Assembly: GCA_001801025.1 (NCBI GenBank)
Contig: MGWO01000003.1
Span: forward strand, 128,201-192,200
From: Gallionellales bacterium GWA2_54_124
Lineage (GTDB): Bacteria > Pseudomonadota > Gammaproteobacteria > Burkholderiales > Gallionellaceae
Length of the DNA: 64,000 bases
Direction: 5' to 3'
The position numbers were made by a program, and so were the translations under genes. Positions within the stretch are counted from its first letter, which is position 1, and each line of letters starts with the position of its first letter. The notes under the pieces were generated by a model. The model did no database searches. It worked only from the letters and a program-made list of their open reading frames with translations, and was not told the origin of the DNA. Positions 19,757 to 31,397 of this stretch are shown here, one piece after another.

Positions 19757-21298
19757 TCAGTAAACTGCAGTCGCTTTGAATTCTTCAATCGCAGCAGACA
19801 ACAGCTTTTCATTGTCCGCGCTCAGGTCTTTTTTGGATTCAATCGTATCCATCAATTCCTTGTTTTTGGACTTCAGATAAGCATGTACTGCAGATTCGAA
19901 TGCGAGTGCTTTTGGCACAGCAACGTCATCAAAGTAACCCTTGTTCACGCAGAACAGAGTCACAGACATTTCAGCAACCGACAGAGGGCAGTATTGCAAC
20001 TGCTTCATCAGTTCAGTAACCAGCTTACCGCGCTCGAGTTGCTTGCGGGTTGCTTCATCCAGATCAGAGGCGAATTGCGCAAAAGCTGCCAATTCACGGT
20101 ACTGAGCCAGTGCCAGACGTACACCGCCACCCAGCTTTTTGATCACCTTGGTCTGCGCTGCACCACCTACGCGGGACACCGAGATACCGGCGTTAATCGC
20201 AGGACGGATACCGGCATTGAACAAGTCGGTTTCCAGGAAGATCTGACCGTCGGTAATCGAAATGACGTTGGTTGGAACGAAAGCAGAAACGTCGCCAGCC
20301 TGTGTTTCAATGATAGGCAATGCGGTCAATGAACCCGTCTTACCCGTCACAGCACCCTTAGTGAACTTTTCAACGTATTCAACGTTGACGCGTGCTGCGC
20401 GTTCGAGCAAACGGGAATGCAGATAGAAAACGTCGCCAGGATAAGCTTCGCGACCTGGTGGACGGCGCAGCAACAGCGAAATTTGACGGTATGCCCATGC
20501 TTGCTTGGTCAGGTCATCGTAAACGATCAGTGCATCTTCACCGCGATCGCGGAAGTATTCACCCATGGTGCAACCGGCGTACGGTGCCAGGAACTGCATC
20601 GCTGCAGAATCTGAAGCTGTCGCGGCTACCACAATTGTGTAACCCAGCGCGCCGTGCTCTTCGAGCTTGCGGACCACGTTCACAACGGTCGATGCTTTTT
20701 GACCGATCGCAACATAGATACAGGTGATACCCTGACCCTTTTGGTTGATGATCGCATCGATCGCTACCGCTGTCTTACCGGTTTGACGATCGCCAATGAT
20801 CAGTTCGCGCTGACCGCGGCCGACAGGCACCATCGCATCGATAGATTTCAAACCAGTTTGAACCGGCTGATCAACAGATTGACGTTCGATAACGCCAGGC
20901 GCTACCTTTTCGATCTTGTCGGTCATCTTTGCGTTGATCGGGCCTTTGCCGTCAATAGGCTGTCCGAGCGCGTTAACTACGCGACCGCACAATTCAGGAC
21001 CGACTGGCACTTCAAGAATACGACCGGTACACTTAACAGTGTCGCCTTCGGTGATATGCTCATATTCGCCGAGAATAACAGCACCTACAGAATCACGTTC
21101 CAGGTTCAACGCGAGACCGAAAGTATTGCCCGGGAATTCCAACATTTCGCCTTGCATTACATCAGACAAACCGTATACACGAACGATACCGTCAGTCACA
21201 CTAACAACGGTACCTTCGGTGCGAGCCTGAGTCAGCGCTTCGAAATTTTCAATGCGGCTGCGAATCAAATTACTTATTTCAGAAGGGTCAAGCTTCAT
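19757..21298 (-). CDS. atpA: ATP synthase F1 alpha subunit
   Basis: 513 residues with the regulatory P-loop GDRQTGKTA and the downstream [12 protein letters not shown] block; the arginine finger region [12 protein letters not shown] is present. The non-catalytic nucleotide-binding subunit of F1. The opposite strand carries long open frames (19520-20332 and 20654-21418) that are shadows of its biased codons. Confidence 0.98.
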   Translation of the reverse strand: MKLDPSEISNLIRSRIENFEALTQARTEGTVVSVTDGIVRVYGLSDVMQGEMLEFPGNTFGLALNLERDSVGAVILGEYEHITEGDTVKCTGRILEVPVGPELCGRVVNALGQPIDGKGPINAKMTDKIEKVAPGVIERQSVDQPVQTGLKSIDAMVPVGRGQRELIIGDRQTGKTAVAIDAIINQKGQGITCIYVAIGQKASTVVNVVRKLEEHGALGYTIVVAATASDSAAMQFLAPYAGCTMGEYFRDRGEDALIVYDDLTKQAWAYRQISLLLRRPPGREAYPGDVFYLHSRLLERAARVNVEYVEKFTKGAVTGKTGSLTALPIIETQAGDVSAFVPTNVISITDGQIFLETDLFNAGIRPAINAGISVSRVGGAAQTKVIKKLGGGVRLALAQYRELAAFAQFASDLDEATRKQLERGKLVTELMKQLQYCPLSVAEMSVTLFCVNKGYFDDVAVPKALAFESAVHAYLKSKNKELMDTIESKKDLSADNEKLLSAAIEEFKATAVY

Positions 21299-21328
21299 CT
21301 GGATTTCCTTATCTTGATAAATCTATTA

Positions 21329-21862
21329 TCAGGCCAGGGCGGTTGCCATTTCGACCAGTCGTGTGCGCACAGAACCATCTATGACGCTGTCGCCGGTACG
21401 AATTACCACACCACCTAGCAAATCTTTATTGATACTACAGACCAACTTTATGTCACGTCCGAGGCGCTTCTTCATCGAGGCGCTGATCGTGTCCTGTTGC
21501 TTAGCCGTCAACTCAAATGCCGATTCCACAACAACATGAGCCGTCTTTTCAGCCTCTGCACGCAGCGCTTCAAAAATTTCCGAAATTTCCGGCAATTCAC
21601 GCACTCGGCGCTTTTCGACCAGAGTACGGACAAAATTGATTTGCTGTGGCTTCGCTTTATCACCCAGCAAAGCGAGCACTAAACTCTCCACTTTTGCTTT
21701 GGCAACTCTTGGACTGGCGATGACGGCTTGCACACCGGGATGACTGATAGAACTCGCCAAAGACGAAATTGCATCGGACCAGCCCTTCAAATCCGACAAG
21801 CTCTGCGCGACATCAAATGCGGCTTGAGCGTAGGGTCGTGCTGTTGTTATGGCTTCAGACAT
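21329..21862 (-). CDS. atpH: ATP synthase F1 delta subunit
   Basis: 177 residues. N-terminal six-helix domain starting TTARPYAQAAFDVAQ, and the C-terminal block INKDLLGGVVIRTGDSVIDGSVRTRLVEM, which is the most conserved part of the family. Links the b-subunit stalk to the top of F1. Begins 5 bases after atpF. Confidence 0.96.
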   Translation of the reverse strand: MSEAITTARPYAQAAFDVAQSLSDLKGWSDAISSLASSISHPGVQAVIASPRVAKAKVESLVLALLGDKAKPQQINFVRTLVEKRRVRELPEISEIFEALRAEAEKTAHVVVESAFELTAKQQDTISASMKKRLGRDIKLVCSINKDLLGGVVIRTGDSVIDGSVRTRLVEMATALA

Positions 21863-21867
21863 GATGT

Positions 21868-22338
21868 TTACATTTCCGCAACAAGTTTATCGAGCAAATC
21901 GTTGTGAGCCTTAGAATCAACTTCACGACCCAGAATCTTGGCAGCACCCGCAAGGGCAATCGCCGAAACCTGTGAACGCAATTGTTCTTTGGCACGGAAC
22001 GCTTCCTGTTCGATTTCAGCCGTAGCACCAGCGATGATGCGATCAGCTTCAACTTTAGCCTGAAGCTTTGCAGCTTCAATGATTTCAGTCGCACGCTTAT
22101 CTCCGCTTGCGAGGATGTCAGCCGCTTTTTCCTTAGCTTCACGCAACAACTCAGCAGAACGCTTAGCAGCCAGATCAAGATCATGCTTCCCACGCTCAGC
22201 AGCAGCCAGACCGTCAGCTATCGTTTTTTGCCGGCTTTCAATCGCCGACATCAATGGCGGCCAGATGAACTTGGCTGTAAACCATATCAGAATGGCAAAC
22301 GTCAAAGCCTGCGCAATCAGTGTAAAAGTAATATCCAT
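21868..22338 (-). CDS. atpF: ATP synthase F0 b subunit
   Basis: 156 residues from ATG 22338, which has TAGGAGC ahead; the open frame to 22353 would add five residues before the conserved MDITFTLIAQALTF. One N-terminal membrane helix (about 5-25) ending in FIWPPL, then a long charged helix that forms the peripheral stalk dimer, and the C-terminal delta-binding end. Single b gene, no b-prime partner. Confidence 0.96.
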   Translation of the reverse strand: MDITFTLIAQALTFAILIWFTAKFIWPPLMSAIESRQKTIADGLAAAERGKHDLDLAAKRSAELLREAKEKAADILASGDKRATEIIEAAKLQAKVEADRIIAGATAEIEQEAFRAKEQLRSQVSAIALAGAAKILGREVDSKAHNDLLDKLVAEM

Positions 22339-22382
22339 TTCAGCTCCTAACAATGGCCTGAACAGCGCAGGCCAGGCCCAAA

Positions 22383-22679
<297 letters not shown>

Positions 22680-22715
22680 TTATAAAAATACTACTTACTA
22701 CTACTTTTGCGACTA

Positions 22716-23516
22716 CTAGTGACTCTCATGAGCCATTGCCAGATACACAACGGTCAGCATCATGAAAATAAAGGCTTGCAACACAACAATCAGTATATGG
22801 AAGATTGCCCATCCAGCTCCCAACAGCGCACCGAATACCGTACCTACTAATCCGGTCGCGGCCCACATTCCCAGCAGCAGGAAGATGATTTCGCCAGCGT
22901 ACATGTTACCAAACAGACGCAGTGCATGCGACAGCGGCTTGGAAACATATTCGATCAGATTGAACAGAAAATTGGCAGGCCAGATCAGCGGATTCGAACC
23001 GAACGGCGCACAGAACAATTCATGAATCCAGCCGCCCAGACCCTTGACCTTGATGCTGAAGAAGATCATCAGGAACCATACAGACAGCGCCAGGGCAAAG
23101 GTGGTGTTGATGTCCGAAGTCGGAACTGCGCGCCAGTGGTCTTGACCGAACACATGCTCGTACACCCAAGCCATCACGTCGATAGGCAGGAAGTCCATCG
23201 CGTTCATCATCAGCACCCAGACAAACACGGTCAGTGCGAGTGGCGCGATAAATTTGCTGCGATCGCCATGAAATATTCCTTTTACCTGATCATCGATGAA
23301 TTCAACCAGCAATTCAATTGCAGCCTGACGCTTGGTCGGCACGCCGGCCGTTACGCCGCGGACGACCCAGTACAGAAAGCCGAATGTCAGCAATCCCAGC
23401 AAACCGGATACGATTAGCGTATCCATGTGCAAAGACCAGAATCCTTGCCCGCTTGTGCTGAAAGTTAAGTGATGTGTGATATAGCTAGATGGTGTTAGCG
23501 CGTGTTCTGTCGACAT
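22716..23516 (-). CDS. atpB: ATP synthase F0 a subunit
   Basis: 266 residues, at least five membrane helices. The essential stator arginine lies in [20 protein letters not shown], and the last helix has [18 protein letters not shown]. Provides the proton half-channels against the c ring. Preceded by atpI and followed by atpE in the standard order. Confidence 0.97.
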   Translation of the reverse strand: MSTEHALTPSSYITHHLTFSTSGQGFWSLHMDTLIVSGLLGLLTFGFLYWVVRGVTAGVPTKRQAAIELLVEFIDDQVKGIFHGDRSKFIAPLALTVFVWVLMMNAMDFLPIDVMAWVYEHVFGQDHWRAVPTSDINTTFALALSVWFLMIFFSIKVKGLGGWIHELFCAPFGSNPLIWPANFLFNLIEYVSKPLSHALRLFGNMYAGEIIFLLLGMWAATGLVGTVFGALLGAGWAIFHILIVVLQAFIFMMLTVVYLAMAHESH

Positions 23517-23528
23517 TCGTGGATCCAG

Positions 23529-23915
23529 TTATTTTTTATTATTCCCTATGGCTCCCAGCCCCGCACCGGAAACCAGTACGGAAGCGGCCAGCCCGCCTAT
23601 CAGAGCCAATGGAACCAGCCCGTTATAAAGTTTAAATATCATCAGCAACAGCACAGAGATCACCATTACTTTGGTAGCCTCAGCTTTGAGTAATGCAACC
23701 AAAACCCCGCCTGCGGATTGATCACTTCGTCTTCGCGTCATCAAAACACCGGCATAGCCGCCTATCAGCGCCGCAGCCCCACCCAAAAACGAGGAAATGG
23801 CTGCGTTAACACTGCTAATCAGCAGATAGACGACGCAAAATGCGAGCGTTACGATTATTTGCCAGCGAGCTGCCTTTTTGAAGGCTAGATTTATTGTTGT
23901 TTTTGTTTCATCCAT
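23529..23915 (-). CDS. atpI: ATP synthase assembly protein AtpI
   Basis: 128 residues from ATG 23915; four membrane helices with little sequence conservation, as usual for AtpI, which helps c-ring assembly. The start is not certain: the frame stays open to a TTG at 23996 that overlaps the parB stop, and a TTG at 23990 has AAGGGG 7 bases ahead, while ATG 23915 lacks a clear ribosome site. The extra N-terminal 25-27 residues look non-membrane and unconserved. Identification rests on place before atpB and topology. Confidence 0.82.
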   Translation of the reverse strand: MDETKTTINLAFKKAARWQIIVTLAFCVVYLLISSVNAAISSFLGGAAALIGGYAGVLMTRRRSDQSAGGVLVALLKAEATKVMVISVLLLMIFKLYNGLVPLALIGGLAASVLVSGAGLGAIGNNKK

Positions 23916-23992
23916 ACCGGAGATTTCAACTACCTTTTTAATCTCTAGTTTTTCTGAATAGGCCGCATTGTCATTGATTCCATCAGCCAAAG

Positions 23993-24856
23993 TCAAGCCC
24001 CTTTATTACAATTTTGCAAATTAGCAATCAGACTATCCAGTTGCTCGTGACTGACATAGTCAATTACCAATTGCCCCGCGCCTTTGCTTTTTTGCCTGAT
24101 CGTCACGTTAGTGCCTATGCGCTCAGACAAAGTCTCCTGCAAACTCAATACATCACGACTGATAACCTGTGCTTTTTTGGGTTCTGCCGGATGTTGCAAG
24201 TTATAAATCAGCTTTTCCGCCTCGCGAACCGATAAATGATCCTGAGAAATTTTATTTGCTGCGGTAATTTGCTGCGCGCCATCCAGCGCTAACAACGCCC
24301 GCGCATGCCCCATGTCCAGTCGGTTTTCCATCAGCATGGCCTGAACCGGTAAAGGCAACTTTAAAAGTCTCAGTAAATTGCTGGCCGCACTCCGCGAACG
24401 TCCGACCGCATCGGCAGCCGTCTGATGCGTCATTTCGAACTCATCAATCAGGCGCTGGATGCCTATCGCCTCCTCGAGAGGATTTAAATTCTCGCGCTGA
24501 ATATTTTCAATCAGCGCCATCGCAAGCGCTGCTTTGTCCGGCACGCTGCGTACCAGTACCGGCACGTGACTCAGTCCGGCTATTTGCGCGGCACGCCAGC
24601 GACGTTCTCCTGCAATAATTTCATAACTTTCATCCGGCAGTTGCCGCACTAAGATGGGCTGAATAACGCCTTGCGCTTTGATAGAGGCCGCCAGCTCCTG
24701 CAATGACTCCTCGCCCATATTGCTGCGCGGCTGATATTTTCCGGACTTAAGCATCGCAACACTCAAATCCCGCAGCACATCGTCCTTCTCGCTTTTACTA
24801 CCCGACAGCAGCGCGTCTAGTCCACGTCCCAGGCCTTTTTGTGTTTTTGTCATCAT
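23993..24856 (-). CDS. parB: chromosome partitioning protein ParB (CTPase, parS-binding)
   Basis: 287 residues. The N-terminal ParA-stimulating peptide (KGLGRGLDALLSG) is followed by the CTP-binding ParB/Srx domain with GERRWRAAQIAGLSHVPV (motif GERRxRA), the HTH region EAIGIQRLIDEFEMTHQTAADAVGRSRSA and a C-terminal dimer domain. It loads on parS sites as a CTP-dependent clamp; sites matching the consensus occur at 28213, 35073 and 48446. Either of two adjacent ATGs (24856 or 24853) may be used. It follows parA by 3 bases. Confidence 0.96.
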   Translation of the reverse strand: MMTKTQKGLGRGLDALLSGSKSEKDDVLRDLSVAMLKSGKYQPRSNMGEESLQELAASIKAQGVIQPILVRQLPDESYEIIAGERRWRAAQIAGLSHVPVLVRSVPDKAALAMALIENIQRENLNPLEEAIGIQRLIDEFEMTHQTAADAVGRSRSAASNLLRLLKLPLPVQAMLMENRLDMGHARALLALDGAQQITAANKISQDHLSVREAEKLIYNLQHPAEPKKAQVISRDVLSLQETLSERIGTNVTIRQKSKGAGQLVIDYVSHEQLDSLIANLQNCNKGA

Positions 24857-24859
24857 TCT

Positions 24860-25642
24860 CTATGCCGCCTTTGCAGAATTTGCTGCGATACTCAATAATT
24901 CACTGGCTAATGCCAGATACGCTTGTGTTCCCTTGGATGCCTTATCGTGATACAGCACGGGTACGCCGTAACTGGGCGCCTCAGCCAGCCGCACATTACG
25001 GGGAATGACCGTGCTGTAGACTTTTTTACCAAAGTGCTCCTGCAACTGATCAGAAACTTGTTGCGCGAGCGTATTGCGCGGATCAAACATGGTACGCAGC
25101 AGTCCTTCAATTTCCAGCACCGGATTGAGGCTCGCCCGTACACGGCGAATGGTATTGACCAGATCGCTCAATCCTTCCAGCGCATAGTATTCGCACTGCA
25201 TCGGGATCATTACCGACTTGGCGGCACATAAACCATTTAAAGTCAAAAGGTTAAGTGCAGGAGGGCAGTCTATCAGAACATAATCGTATTCATCCGAAAC
25301 CTTCGAGATCGCATCGCGCAAGCGCGTTTCCCGATTCAGAAATTCGATCAGTTCAATCTCGGCTCCCGCCAAATCCCGGTTCGCCGGTAAAACATCGTAT
25401 TTCCCCGCGACCGATGTTCGTCTCGACTCAGCGATGGTTTTTTTCCCCAGCAGTACGTGATAGACGGTCATTTCAAGATCGCGCTTTTCGATGCCACTCC
25501 CCATGGTTGCATTCCCTTGCGGATCCAGATCGATCAGCAGCACCCGCTGACCGATGGCGGCAAGACTGGCGGCCAAATTCACGGTCGTCGTGGTTTTTCC
25601 CACCCCGCCCTTTTGATTGGCAATCGCCATTATTTTAATCAT
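24860..25642 (-). CDS. parA: chromosome partitioning ATPase ParA
   Basis: 260 residues with the deviant Walker A KGGVGKT (11-17), switch LIDLDPQGNATMGSG and VLIDCPPALNLLTLN. A Soj-type ParA without an N-terminal HTH, as in chromosomal systems. With ParB it moves the origin region through a nucleoid-bound gradient. Its start overlaps the end of rsmG by 8 bases. Confidence 0.96.
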   Translation of the reverse strand: MIKIMAIANQKGGVGKTTTTVNLAASLAAIGQRVLLIDLDPQGNATMGSGIEKRDLEMTVYHVLLGKKTIAESRRTSVAGKYDVLPANRDLAGAEIELIEFLNRETRLRDAISKVSDEYDYVLIDCPPALNLLTLNGLCAAKSVMIPMQCEYYALEGLSDLVNTIRRVRASLNPVLEIEGLLRTMFDPRNTLAQQVSDQLQEHFGKKVYSTVIPRNVRLAEAPSYGVPVLYHDKASKGTQAYLALASELLSIAANSAKAA

Positions 25643-26282
25643 GAGGCTCTCCCGGTTTTGCTATCACCAAACAACGCGCTGCACCCAGCCCCGGCACCTT
25701 CAAAGGAACAATTTTCAAAATGGTGCAATCCTTGGGCACACCCGGCAACTCCTTATCCGGCAAGCCTTTCATGGCCACCCAGCGCCCCTCTTCCGCCATT
25801 AAATGGCGCGTGACACGCAAAAAATCGCCCAGTTCCGTGAATGCACGGGAAATAATGCCGTTGTATTTTTCGCCAGCATCGACGTCCTCCACTCTGGCGC
25901 AGCGCACCTGCGCATTTTGCAGCCCCAGTTCGATGATGGCCTGTTGCACAAATCCCGTTTTCTTGCTGTTACTGTCCAGCAGAGTGATGGACCAGTCCGG
26001 CTGGCAAATCGCCAGAACCAGCCCCGGCAGCCCGGCACCGCATCCGACATCCAGCCAGCGGCCCGTTTGCAAGTGCGGCAACACCGCGAGACTGTCGAGC
26101 AGGTGATGACTGACCATCTGTTGCGGGTCGCGAATCGCAGTCAGATTAAACACTTTGTTCCACTTCACCAGCAACTGCAGATAATCGATCAGTTTCTGCT
26201 CTGTGTCGCTGTCCACGCTCAGACCCAGCTCTTTTATCCCGCGATGTAACTCTTCGTGCAAAGACGTTGTATTATTTGCCAT
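25635..26282 (-). CDS. rsmG: 16S rRNA (guanine527-N7)-methyltransferase
   Basis: 215 residues; motif [18 protein letters not shown] and the following [15 protein letters not shown] are characteristic. Modifies G527 of 16S rRNA near the decoding centre. Its start overlaps the end of mnmG by 11 bases, matching the widely conserved gidA-gidB (mnmG-rsmG) pair. Confidence 0.97.
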   Translation of the reverse strand: MANNTTSLHEELHRGIKELGLSVDSDTEQKLIDYLQLLVKWNKVFNLTAIRDPQQMVSHHLLDSLAVLPHLQTGRWLDVGCGAGLPGLVLAICQPDWSITLLDSNSKKTGFVQQAIIELGLQNAQVRCARVEDVDAGEKYNGIISRAFTELGDFLRVTRHLMAEEGRWVAMKGLPDKELPGVPKDCTILKIVPLKVPGLGAARCLVIAKPGEPHD

Positions 26283-28155
26283 CTTTGAATCCGCGCTTTA
26301 AATGCACCAGCAACAAGGAGATGGCAGCCGGGGTAATACCGGAGATACGTGCCGCCTGCCCGACCGTCTCGGGTTTATGGACGTTGAGTTTTTGCTGTAC
26401 CTCGATCGATAAACCGCGCACTTCACGGTAATCCAGATCAGATGGCAGTCGCTGGACCTCGTTGCGCTCTGAACTCTTAATCTCGGCATGCTGCCGGTCG
26501 ATATAACCCTGATATTTAGCCTGTATCTCCACCTGTTCAGACACGCCGGGATCGAGAGTCGCCTCGCCTGCACCGGGCAGCGTCATCAAACTGGCGTAAT
26601 TCACATCGGGGCGCAACAACAGCTCATGCAGCGAATATTCATGGTCGATATTTTTTCCCAGCACCCGCTGCGCGTCTTCGGCGGGCAAGTTGCGCGGACT
26701 CATCCAGGTGCTGCGCAAACGCTGCTGTTCCTTGGCAATTGCCTCGCGTTTAATTTCAAAGGCCTGCCAGCGCGCATCATCGACGACTCCTAACTTCCGG
26801 CCGATCTCCGTCAGTCGCAAGTCCGCATTGTCTTCACGCAGTTGCAAGCGATATTCGGCACGGCTGGTAAACATGCGGTACGGTTCGGTCACCCCTTGCG
26901 TGATCAAATCGTCGACCATCACGCCAAGATAGGCCTCATCGCGACGCGGACACCAGGCGTCCATTTCACGCACCTGTAAAGACGCATTCAATCCTGCAAG
27001 CAACCCTTGTGCTGCGGCTTCTTCATAGCCTGTCGTGCCGTTGATTTGTCCGGCAAAAAATAAACCCTTAATCGCCTTGGTCTCCAGCGAGCTTTTCAGA
27101 CCGCAGGGATTAAAGTAATCGTATTCAATCGCATAGCCGGGACGCAAAATATGCGCATTTTCCATGCCCTTAATTGAGCGAACCAGCGCCAGTTGGACAT
27201 CGAAGGGCAAACTGGTCGAAATTCCATTGGGATAAATTTCGTGCGTCGTCAGGCCTTCGGGTTCTAGAAAAATCTGATGCGAGTTCTTGCCGGAGAATCG
27301 GGTAATTTTATCCTCGATAGACGGGCAATATCGCGGCCCCACGCCTTCGATCGCGCCGGTAAACAAGGGCGAACGGTCCAATCCACCGCGAATAATGTCG
27401 TGCGTGCGCTCTGACGTTTCAGTAATCCAGCACGGCATCTGGCGAGGATGCATCGCTCTGTTCCCCATGAAGGAAAACACCGGCACCGGATCGTCTCCGG
27501 GCTGTTCCTGCAATACGGAATAATCGATGGTACGGCCGTCGATACGGGGCGGCGTGCCAGTTTTTAAGCGCCCAACGGGTAAATTCAGTTCGCGCAACCG
27601 ATGCGACAAACTCAGGGATGGCGGATCGCCCGCGCGCCCCGCCTGATAGTTGGCCTGCCCGACATGGATCAGTCCGCCCAGAAAGGTACCCGCCGTCAGC
27701 ACCACGGTTTTCGCGCTAAAACGCAGCCCCAGTTGAGTGACGACACCCGTGACTTTATCCTGCTCCACCAGCAAGTCGTCGACCGCCTGCTGAAACAGCC
27801 ACAGATTCGGCTGATTCTCCAGCATGGTACGGATGGCCTGTTTGTACAGCATGCGATCGGCCTGGGCACGGGTTGCGCGCACCGCATAGCCTTTGCTCGA
27901 ATTCAAGATGCGAAACTGGATGCCGCCGATATCGGTCGCCAGTGCCATCGCGCCGCCCAGCGCATCCACCTCTTTCACAAGATGACCTTTGCCTATCCCC
28001 CCGATAGAGGGATTGCATGACATTTGTCCCAGCGTCTCGATATTGTGACTCAGCAGTAAAGTTTTACAGCCCGCACGCGCGCTGACGAGTGCAGCCTCAG
28101 TTCCGGCATGCCCGCCGCCCACCACAATCACATCGAATACATCAGGAAATTTCAT
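26272..28155 (-). CDS. mnmG: tRNA uridine-5-carboxymethylaminomethyl modification enzyme MnmG
   Basis: 627 residues from ATG 28155, giving the conserved start [16 protein letters not shown] (FAD site); the frame is open to a GTG at 28191 but the extra residues are not conserved. Other signatures: [28 protein letters not shown] and the C-terminal helical domain ending [11 protein letters not shown]. Works with MnmE on wobble uridine 34. A parS-like site lies between this gene and mnmE. Confidence 0.97.
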   Translation of the reverse strand: MKFPDVFDVIVVGGGHAGTEAALVSARAGCKTLLLSHNIETLGQMSCNPSIGGIGKGHLVKEVDALGGAMALATDIGGIQFRILNSSKGYAVRATRAQADRMLYKQAIRTMLENQPNLWLFQQAVDDLLVEQDKVTGVVTQLGLRFSAKTVVLTAGTFLGGLIHVGQANYQAGRAGDPPSLSLSHRLRELNLPVGRLKTGTPPRIDGRTIDYSVLQEQPGDDPVPVFSFMGNRAMHPRQMPCWITETSERTHDIIRGGLDRSPLFTGAIEGVGPRYCPSIEDKITRFSGKNSHQIFLEPEGLTTHEIYPNGISTSLPFDVQLALVRSIKGMENAHILRPGYAIEYDYFNPCGLKSSLETKAIKGLFFAGQINGTTGYEEAAAQGLLAGLNASLQVREMDAWCPRRDEAYLGVMVDDLITQGVTEPYRMFTSRAEYRLQLREDNADLRLTEIGRKLGVVDDARWQAFEIKREAIAKEQQRLRSTWMSPRNLPAEDAQRVLGKNIDHEYSLHELLLRPDVNYASLMTLPGAGEATLDPGVSEQVEIQAKYQGYIDRQHAEIKSSERNEVQRLPSDLDYREVRGLSIEVQQKLNVHKPETVGQAARISGITPAAISLLLVHLKRGFKDGK

Positions 28156-28212
28156 GTCGCTACAGATTTTAAAAAGTGCCGCATCATACACTGGCCTTAA
28201 TGTGAAATGAAC

Positions 28213-28228
28213 TGTTCCACGTGGAACC
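28213..28228. promoter_or_regulatory. parS-type ParB binding site 1
   Basis: TGTTCCACGTGGAACC differs from the widely conserved parS palindrome only in its last base. It lies 1 base from the end of mnmE, in the mnmE-mnmG gap, about 5.2 kb before oriC on the map. ParB is encoded at 23993. Confidence 0.88.
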
Positions 28229-28229
28229 G

Positions 28230-29558
28230 TTATTTACCGATACAGAAGCGGCTGAAGATTTCACCCAGCAGATCATCAGCCGAAAATTTTCCGGTAATGC
28301 TGCTCAACGCCTGCTGAGTGAGGCGCAATTCTTCAGCGAACAACTCGGGATGATCAAGCAGTTCTTCAGCCTGTTCAAGGTGGGTTTGTGCCAGATTCAA
28401 TGCGATCAGATGGCGTTCCCGTGCGATAAACGTGCCGCCTTCCTGATTGTGCCAGCCTATCAGTTTGAGGATCTGCTCACGCAACGCATCCATTCCCAGT
28501 CCTGACTTCGCCGATATATAAATACCCGTGTCGCTTGAGAGGACACCCTGCAATAGATCGGCCTTGTTATAGACTTGCAGGCGGGGTATTTCAGCAGGAA
28601 ATCCGGCAATAATGGCTGAATCTTCCTCACTGCACCCCTGGGCGGCATCAAGCAGCATCAAAATGAGATCCGCACGACCGACCGTCTGGTGTGTGCGCGC
28701 CATCCCCATGTTTTCAACTTCGTCACCCGACTCGCGCAGTCCTGCGGTATCCATGATATGCAGTGGTACACCGCGTATCTGAATCGCCTGACGGATGACA
28801 TCCCGGGTCGTTCCCGGCACATCGCTGACCAGCGCTACCTCTTCTCCGGCGAGCCGGTTGAGCAGACTGGATTTACCTACATTAGGGCGGCCAACGAGTG
28901 CAATATGCGCACCTTCGCGCAACAAACTCCCCTGCTTAGCCGTAGCCAGGGTATGCGCTAATTTCGCTTTAATTTTTTCTAACAGGCGATCGCGGTGACT
29001 GGTATCAACAACTTCGATGTCTTCTTCGGGAAAGTCCAGCATCGCTTCGACCAGCATGCGCAGCAGCGTCAGCTCTTCTACCAGCCCGTTGATTGCGAAA
29101 GAAAAATCTCCATGCAGGGAGCGCATGGCACTGCGGGCCGCTTCTGTAGTGGTCGCTTCGATAAGATCGGCCACGCTCTCGGCTTGCGCCAAATCGATCT
29201 TGTCATTTAAAAAGGCACGGCGGGTAAATTCACCTGCTTCGGCCAGACGAACGCCCAGCCCCAGACAGCGTTGCAGCAACAAGTGCAGGACGGCAGAACC
29301 GCCGTGTCCTTGCAATTCGAGCACGTCTTCACCGGTGTAGGAATGCGGAGCAGGAAAATACAGGGCGATCCCCTGATCTATTACGTCACCCGCTTCATCT
29401 TTAAAATCGGTGTAAGTAGCGTGCCGCGCGACGGGCAATCTGCCCAGTATCGCCTCCGCAACAAAGACGAGTCCGCTGCCTGAAATACGTACCACCCCCA
29501 CGCCACCGCGCCCCTGCGCAGTGGCAATCGCGGCGATCGTATCAGCGCTTGGCAGCAC
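28230..29558 (-). CDS. mnmE: tRNA modification GTPase MnmE
   Basis: 442 residues from a GTG at 29558, needed to give the family start [22 protein letters not shown]; the gene then overlaps the yidC end by 17 bases. The N-terminal tetrahydrofolate-binding domain, the G domain with [12 protein letters not shown] (G1), DTAGLRE (G3) and NKAD (G4), and the C-terminal CxGK motif (last four residues CIGK) are all present. It forms the cmnm5U34 modification complex with MnmG. Confidence 0.96.
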   Translation of the reverse strand: MLPSADTIAAIATAQGRGGVGVVRISGSGLVFVAEAILGRLPVARHATYTDFKDEAGDVIDQGIALYFPAPHSYTGEDVLELQGHGGSAVLHLLLQRCLGLGVRLAEAGEFTRRAFLNDKIDLAQAESVADLIEATTTEAARSAMRSLHGDFSFAINGLVEELTLLRMLVEAMLDFPEEDIEVVDTSHRDRLLEKIKAKLAHTLATAKQGSLLREGAHIALVGRPNVGKSSLLNRLAGEEVALVSDVPGTTRDVIRQAIQIRGVPLHIMDTAGLRESGDEVENMGMARTHQTVGRADLILMLLDAAQGCSEEDSAIIAGFPAEIPRLQVYNKADLLQGVLSSDTGIYISAKSGLGMDALREQILKLIGWHNQEGGTFIARERHLIALNLAQTHLEQAEELLDHPELFAEELRLTQQALSSITGKFSADDLLGEIFSRFCIGK

Positions 29559-31167
29559 CCGCTACCTCAATGCTGCGAGTGATATACCATTGCTGAGCGA
29601 TGGACAAGGCGTTGTTGATGATCGAGTACAACACCAATCCGGCTGGAAACCAGAAGAACACTACGCTGAATGCGATTGGCATGATCTTCATGATTTTTGC
29701 CTGTATTGGATCCGGCGGAACTGGATTCAACTTAGACTGCAGAAACATGCTGGCACCCATCAAAACAGGCAGCACGAAAAACGGATCCGCTGCCGACAGA
29801 TCGGTAATCCAGCCGAAGAAAGGCGCATTTCGCATCTCGACGCTCGCCAGAATTGACCAATACAGCGCAATAAATACCGGAATCTGAATCAGAACCGGCA
29901 GACAGCCGCCTAACGGGTTAATCTTTTCTGTTTTATACAGATCCATCATCGCCCGGTTAAGTTTTTCACGGTCGTCCGCATACTGTAATTTAATTTTTTC
30001 CAGCTTAGGCGCAACCAGACGCATTTTTGCCATTGAACGATAACTTGCCGCCGACAAAGGGAAAAACAACAGCTTGATCAGCACGGTAAGCAGTATAATT
30101 GCCACCCCCCAGTTTTGCACCATGCCCTGAATAAACGTCAGGGTCCAGAAAATCGGCGTTGCAACCACGGTCAGCCAGCCGTAATCCACCGTCAATCCTA
30201 AGCCCGGCGCAATACTGTCAAGTGTCGATTGTGCAGGACCTGCATAAAGCGGTACCGATATCACTGATTTCTGGCCCGGTGCGATGGCAGCTACCGGAAC
30301 AATCACCCCTGCAGAATAAGCATCGCCTTCCAGCTTACGGGTAAAAAACTCGCGATTGGTTTTATCTTTTGGCAGCCAGGCCGCGACAAAATAATGCTGC
30401 AGCATGCCAATCCAACCGTTATCAGAATCTTTTGGATAACTGATTTTTCCCTTTTCAACATCTGAAAAATCCACCTTCTGGAACTTTTCCTTATCCGTAT
30501 ACACAGCCATTCCTGTGTACGTCGGCACCATCTTCGATCCGCCCGCAGGGTCAATGCTGTCACGGATAAGCTGGAAGTAAGCCGAGGTAGTTATAGGCGC
30601 GGCGGTGATATTTTCAATTTCATAGGCGACATCGACAACATAGCTGCTCTTATGAAAGGTCAGCAATTTGACGACTTTAATTCCGTTTGCAGCGACAGCT
30701 GACAACTTCACTTCCAGCTTATCGCCCGTCAGTTCATAATTATCCTGTTCAATACTAAATATCGTCGTGTGATTAGGCATACCTGCGCCCAAAAGACCCG
30801 ATTGCGCCAAGTAATTATGCGTTCCGCTGCCCTTTTCAAACAAGACGAATTGCTTAGTTTTGTCCTGACCGTCTAAGTGCTTAATAAAATGCAAACGCTG
30901 GATATCTCCACCCACGCTGCTGATTTCAACTTCCAAAAAATCGGTTTTAACCTTGATTATTTTTCCGGTTTCAGCTTTTGCCGCCTGTTGAATAATTGCG
31001 GCTTGTGCTGCCAGATCAGTGGGTTTCGTCGTGGTCACAGGCAAGTCAGACTTAGTCGTGGCGGCTTGCTGAACGACGGGCGGATTCTGATAACGCTGCC
31101 AGCCATCCCAGACCATCATCAGCGAGAAGGAGAAAATTAAAAACAGGAAAAGTCTCTGAAAGTCCAT
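29542..31167 (-). CDS. yidC: membrane protein insertase YidC
   Basis: 541 residues, the Gram-negative form: an N-terminal membrane helix, a large periplasmic beta domain (about 60-330) and five C-terminal helices with the conserved core PLSAASYRSMAKMRLVAPKLE and NPLGGCLPVLIQIPVFIALYW. The membrane groove arginine is the one in AASYRSMAKM. Inserts proteins such as the F0 c subunit, with or without SecYEG. Confidence 0.97.
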   Translation of the reverse strand: MDFQRLFLFLIFSFSLMMVWDGWQRYQNPPVVQQAATTKSDLPVTTTKPTDLAAQAAIIQQAAKAETGKIIKVKTDFLEVEISSVGGDIQRLHFIKHLDGQDKTKQFVLFEKGSGTHNYLAQSGLLGAGMPNHTTIFSIEQDNYELTGDKLEVKLSAVAANGIKVVKLLTFHKSSYVVDVAYEIENITAAPITTSAYFQLIRDSIDPAGGSKMVPTYTGMAVYTDKEKFQKVDFSDVEKGKISYPKDSDNGWIGMLQHYFVAAWLPKDKTNREFFTRKLEGDAYSAGVIVPVAAIAPGQKSVISVPLYAGPAQSTLDSIAPGLGLTVDYGWLTVVATPIFWTLTFIQGMVQNWGVAIILLTVLIKLLFFPLSAASYRSMAKMRLVAPKLEKIKLQYADDREKLNRAMMDLYKTEKINPLGGCLPVLIQIPVFIALYWSILASVEMRNAPFFGWITDLSAADPFFVLPVLMGASMFLQSKLNPVPPDPIQAKIMKIMPIAFSVVFFWFPAGLVLYSIINNALSIAQQWYITRSIEVAGAAKR

Positions 31168-31187
31168 GATGGTATTTTTTAATTAAT

Positions 31188-31397
31188 TTAGGGTGCAGGG
31201 TCGTAACCACCTGGATTCCAGGGATTACAGCGTGCGATACGCTTAATGCTCAACCAGCAGCCTGTGATCAGGCCATGCCGTGTCAATGCATCACAGGCGT
31301 AATGAGAGCAGCTTGGGGTAAAACGGCAAGTTGGCGGACTCATCGGACTGATCAGATACTGGTAGCCATGAATTACTTTAATCAGGATTCTGCGCAT
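31188..31397 (-). CDS. yidD: membrane protein insertion efficiency factor YidD
   Basis: 69 residues with the family core [14 protein letters not shown] and [15 protein letters not shown] small amphipathic membrane-associated protein that aids YidC-dependent insertion. The start overlaps the end of rnpA by 16 bases; yidC follows after 20 bases. This fixes the standard rpmH-rnpA-yidD-yidC-mnmE order. Confidence 0.95.
   Translation of the reverse strand: MRRILIKVIHGYQYLISPMSPPTCRFTPSCSHYACDALTRHGLITGCWLSIKRIARCNPWNPGGYDPAP

Noticed and set aside
19520..21418. long plus-strand frames (270 and 254 residues) opposite atpG/atpA
   Set aside because: They are antisense to strongly conserved ATP synthase genes and arise from biased codon use; no ribosome sites.
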